In this document: positions 62,283 to 64,000 of the stretch, in pieces | Position numbering within the stretch: position 1 is the stretch's first letter | How the letters are laid out: each line of letters opens with the position of its first letter | NCBI RefSeq assembly: GCF_000585215.1 | Contig: NZ_AONC01000003.1 | Span: 1-64,000, forward strand | From: Imhoffiella purpurea | GTDB lineage: Bacteria; Pseudomonadota; Gammaproteobacteria; Chromatiales; Chromatiaceae | Reading direction: 5' to 3' | Length of the DNA stretch: 64,000 nucleotides | The notes under the pieces: generated by a model | What the model saw: the letters and a program-made list of their open reading frames with translations, nothing else | Told to the model about the DNA's origin: nothing | Databases searched by the model: none | Position numbers and translations under genes: made by a program

Positions 62283-62819
62283 TCAACCGCTGCGGCCGAA
62301 GAGCCAGAGCCGCAGACGCAGTCCCCATGAACTGCTCAGTCCCACGGTGGCATCGGCGATCCGGCCATCGGCATCGACGATGAAGGACGCGGGCACGCCG
62401 ACCACGCCCCAGCGGGCACCGATATCGCCCTCTGGATCCGTGATCGTCGGGAAGGCGATCTCGGCCTTGCGCATGTACTGCTGGACCTCCATCCAGCCGC
62501 CCGACTGCAGGGCCACGCTGATGACGCGGTGATCCTTGGCCACCGAGTCGATCGCCCCGTCCATCGCCCGGCACACCGGACACCAGGTGCCCCAGAAATG
62601 GACCAGAACCGGCTCGCCGCGCAGGTCGCGCAGATCGAACCGGCTGCCGTCGAGCTCGAGCCCAGCGAGCTCGGGCGCCTCGCCGGCGGCCAGCGGCCTG
62701 GACTTCCACCATTGGACGGCGGAGAAGACCAGCACCAGAATGAGCAGATTGACGCCCAGGCCCCGCAATCGCCGCCCCCAGGGGGAAGCCGGTTTGGTTG
62801 GCTTTGGATCCTCACTCAT
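62283..62819 (-). CDS. ScsD/TlpA-like protein disulfide reductase
   Basis: A 178-residue membrane-anchored thioredoxin-fold protein. A single transmembrane helix (~24-42) puts the domain in the periplasm. Active site is FWGTWCPVCRAMDGAI, with CPVC; cis-Pro in GVVGVPASFIVDADG. It resembles ScsD, a suppressor of copper sensitivity. ATG at 62819 has GAGGGTG upstream, preferred over an ATG five codons earlier. Confidence 0.82.
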   Translation of the reverse strand: MSEDPKPTKPASPWGRRLRGLGVNLLILVLVFSAVQWWKSRPLAAGEAPELAGLELDGSRFDLRDLRGEPVLVHFWGTWCPVCRAMDGAIDSVAKDHRVISVALQSGGWMEVQQYMRKAEIAFPTITDPEGDIGARWGVVGVPASFIVDADGRIADATVGLSSSWGLRLRLWLFGRSG

Positions 62820-62878
62820 CGAAAACACCCTCATCGGTTACCACTTCTCAATCGATCCACAGCGACTCGGACCACAGC

Positions 62879-63484
62879 ATGCATCCGCAAAAAAAGCCCT
62901 ACGCCCCCTCATGCGACGAGAACAAAGCGCCCATTCTGGCCGTCATCCGCCCCTTGTTCGAAACGGCTCGCAGCCTGCTCGAAATCGGCAGCGGCACCGG
63001 CCAGCATGCCGTCTGCTTCGCCGCCGCCATGCCGCATCTGATCTGGCAGACCAGCGACATGGCCGAGAACCTGCCCGGCATCCACGCCTGGCTCGATGAG
63101 GCGGACCTGCCCAATCTGGCACCGCCCATCGTGCTCGACACCACCCGCGACTGGCCCGAGGGCCCTTTCGACGCCGTCTTCAGCGCCAACACCGCGCACA
63201 TCATGCCCTTCGAGGCGGTCGAGGCCATGTTCGCGGGCGTGGGGCGCGTCCTCGCACCCGGCGGCTACTTCGCGCTCTACGGCCCCTTCAACCGGGACGG
63301 CGCCTTCACCAGCGACAGCAACCGGCGCTTCGACGCCTGGCTGAAATCGCAGGACACGCGGATGGGGGTACGGGATCTGGCGGACCTCCATGCCCTGGCC
63401 AGTCAGGCCGGTCTGAGACCGGTCGCAGAGCACCCCATGCCGGCCAACAATCTCACGCTGGTCTGGCAGCGCGACGCCACCTAA
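62879..63484 (+). CDS. DUF938-family SAM-dependent methyltransferase
   Basis: A 201-residue class I methyltransferase. SAM motif I LLEIGSGTGQHAVCFAAAMPHL, motif II-like VFSANTAHIM, and VLAPGGYFALYGPFNRDGAFTSDSNRRFD, all typical of DUF938 proteins. Substrate unknown. It diverges from the ScsD-like gene. Confidence 0.88.
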   Translation: MHPQKKPYAPSCDENKAPILAVIRPLFETARSLLEIGSGTGQHAVCFAAAMPHLIWQTSDMAENLPGIHAWLDEADLPNLAPPIVLDTTRDWPEGPFDAVFSANTAHIMPFEAVEAMFAGVGRVLAPGGYFALYGPFNRDGAFTSDSNRRFDAWLKSQDTRMGVRDLADLHALASQAGLRPVAEHPMPANNLTLVWQRDAT

Positions 63485-63540
63485 ACGCGGATTCATGCGT
63501 ACCCTCGACCGAGACGGAAGCGGTCCGTCCCGACGGACCT

Positions 63541-63894
63541 TCATTCCGAGGGGGCGACCGGCTCCTCGCCTCCCTCCGGATGCAGATGCACCGCCAGCCA
63601 TAGACAGTGCGGCTCGCGCGAGGTTTCGAGCACCCGATGCGGCGTATGGGCCGGGATGAAGCGATAGTCTCCCGCCTCGAGCCTCACCGTCTCGCCATCG
63701 ATCCAGAGCCGCGCCGTCCCCTGCAGCAGACAGACCCACTCATCCTGCGACTGGTCGTAGAGCTCGCCGTCCCTGTACTCGCTGCTGAGGATACGCTCGA
63801 TCCGCAGCCGGCCGAGGCGCAGCAGATCCTCGAAGACCTCGCCCTCGACGGGACAACCCAGACCGGCGAATAGATTGCCAAACGAAGGTGGCAT
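63541..63894 (-). CDS. Cupin-domain protein
   Basis: A 117-residue single-domain cupin. Metal-site pattern: DEWVCLLQGTARLWIDG with Glu, and YRFIPAHTPHRVLET with His residues. Starts at 63909 or 63933 would also be in frame; 63894 (MPPSFGNLF) fits homologues best. Substrate unknown. Confidence 0.78.
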   Translation of the reverse strand: MPPSFGNLFAGLGCPVEGEVFEDLLRLGRLRIERILSSEYRDGELYDQSQDEWVCLLQGTARLWIDGETVRLEAGDYRFIPAHTPHRVLETSREPHCLWLAVHLHPEGGEEPVAPSE

Positions 63895-63982
63895 GCGAAC
63901 TAATCTCATCTTGCAATCACGCCAAAGATTCACTACTATTTTAGTCAGGTTTTCACGAACGCTTCATTGTAAGGATCGAGCC

Positions 63983-64000
63983 ATGTACAAAGACCCCAAC
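63983..64000 (+). CDS. Start of a partial gene at the right edge
   Basis: ATG at 63983 has AAGGATC upstream, and the frame (MYKDPN) is open to the window edge. Six codons do not identify it. Confidence 0.35.

Overview
The window is GC-rich and looks like the chromosome of a purple sulfur bacterium (Chromatiaceae, Gammaproteobacteria). It carries a complete NAD-dependent bidirectional [NiFe] hydrogenase operon (hoxEFUY, a small ORF, hoxH and its maturation protease), a four-haem thiosulfate dehydrogenase of the fused TsdB-TsdA type, and gammaproteobacterial housekeeping blocks (ybgC-tolQRAB-pal-cpoB, purL, rnr-rlmB, nrdR-ribDE-ribBA-ribH-nusB-thiL, glyA, zwf-pgl-gnd). The fused TsdBA is known from Marichromatium, so a Marichromatium-like organism is plausible. 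This is an inference from gene content; no species marker is present.

Bases 1 to about 23,980 are accessory DNA. They end with a tyrosine integrase whose stop codon lies 11 bp from the 3' end of tRNA-Lys(UUU), as expected for an element integrated at that tRNA. From the left the region holds: a translationally coupled cluster (partial protein, degenerate membrane ATPase, YdjM-like membrane hydrolase, thermonuclease-like protein, two small proteins, PlsC-like acyltransferase); a 970-residue SGNH-hydrolase/trypsin/NUC1-nuclease fusion on the minus strand; umuDC behind a six-codon leader; an HNH endonuclease, 5mC methyltransferase and Vsr set; a membrane protein with 30-bp pentapeptide repeats; a three-gene cassette ending in a SLOG/DprA-like protein between two similar promoter-like repeats; a train of about ten small phage/plasmid-like genes separated by GC-rich hairpins and including a DnaQ-like 3'-5' exonuclease; an HTH regulator with an operator-like palindrome cluster; and xis-int. 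No second copy of the tRNA end was seen, so the left boundary probably lies outside the window.

Bases 24,000 to 64,000 are ordinary core chromosome. The Tol-Pal operon (minus) is followed by a small membrane methyltransferase, purL, and rlmB/rnr (minus), with divergent tRNA-Leu(CAG) and a strong terminator. pssA (minus) and the hox operon (plus) diverge. A long minus-strand block covers thiamine, riboflavin and NrdR/serine hydroxymethyltransferase functions, then psiE-like, then gnd-pgl-zwf (oxidative pentose phosphate) with a clear terminator. A plus-strand cassette couples a duplicated DUF1538 membrane protein with two PII-like proteins. The right end has a SleB-type hydrolase, a CrtO-like membrane protein, tsdBA, an ScsD/TlpA-like thioredoxin, a DUF938 methyltransferase and a cupin.

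The strongest candidates for something undescribed are the SGNH-trypsin-nuclease fusion, the SLOG cassette, and a ~95-residue protein family present both inside the hox operon and in the accessory region.
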